A DNA stretch of 64,000 bases from Streptomyces sp. RKAG293 (GTDB taxonomy: Bacteria > Actinomycetota > Actinomycetes > Streptomycetales > Streptomycetaceae): positions 186,001 to 250,000 of the forward strand of contig NZ_JAJOZB010000001.1 in assembly GCF_023701745.1 (NCBI RefSeq). The letters are read 5' to 3'. The position numbers and the translations under genes are program-made. Of the stretch, positions 63,995-64,000 are shown piece after piece (positions within the stretch are counted from its first letter, which is position 1; every line of letters starts with the position of its first letter). The notes beneath the pieces are model-generated. The model was not told the origin of the DNA, made no database searches, and worked only from the letters and a program-made list of their open reading frames with translations.

Positions 63995-64000
63995 GTTGTG

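Overview
The window is high-GC actinomycete DNA, almost certainly Streptomyces. The evidence is strong third-position GC bias, a SARP regulator, ParB/StrR-type and PucR regulators, DUF6461 and SUFU/SUKH small proteins, and many decayed insertion sequences. The density of IS remnants (IS1380, ISL3, IS5, IS3) and broken genes suggests a chromosome arm or a large plasmid rather than the chromosomal core.

Region 1 (1-8769, possibly to 17456) is a natural-product locus. It starts with the C-terminal part of a StrR-like ParB regulator and a convergent SARP regulator. A rightward operon follows: a GriI-type aldolase and a GriH-type dehydroquinate synthase II (together the known route to 3-amino-4-hydroxybenzoic acid), a CreE-like flavin N-oxygenase, a CreD-like nitrosuccinate lyase (together the aspartate-nitrosuccinate route to nitrous acid) and an unknown 139-aa protein. 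Together they predict an aminohydroxybenzoate that is diazotised or nitrosated. Farther right lie an MFS exporter and a SagB-type flavin oxidoreductase. A 20-codon peptide gene sits just upstream of the oxidoreductase, separated from it by a strong RNA hairpin. Tandem repeats of 9 to about 48 bp sit at nearly every gene end in this region; the most striking is an 8-fold duplication of the 5' end of the creE-like gene, which forms a leader reading frame of its own.

Region 2 (9.2-13.4 kb) is an insertion zone inside or beside that locus. It holds a dead IS5-type transposase, a solo IS1380 left end, three small redox/accessory genes and a near-complete IS1380 with CTGAA direct repeats.

Region 3 (18.5-38.6 kb) is a patchwork of small hypothetical proteins, duplicated fragments and IS remnants. 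It contains two paralogous one-pass membrane proteins, a saposin-like protein, a DUF402 protein plus a second broken copy, a secreted three-repeat lectin-like protein, an intact IS with 29-bp inverted repeats and a tRNA-like sequence with an unusual anticodon arm. It also has a SAM methyltransferase, a zinc-peptidase-like protein, a LysR regulator divergent from a phosphatase-like/NADP-reductase pair, and a terpene synthase relic cut by an IS3 element.

Region 4 (38.9-57.8 kb) holds two Streptomyces-type cell-envelope/regulatory genes, SUFU and SUKH proteins, a MerR regulator, an IS5-type element carrying a small membrane-protein gene, a lamin-tail-domain relic, and a fatty-acid desaturase with its ferredoxin-reductase partner divergent from a PucR regulator. 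Region 5 (57.9-64 kb) is decayed: a methyltransferase C-terminus, a DUF4365/TPR gene with several lesions, a transposase stub, a LanC-like cyclase with a CCG zinc motif, an acyl-carrier-protein tail and a partial gene at the right edge.

Several otherwise good genes carry a single-base lesion in a C or G run (about 5553, 11887, 59181 and 61722). Before these are treated as true pseudogenes, sequencing or assembly error should be excluded.
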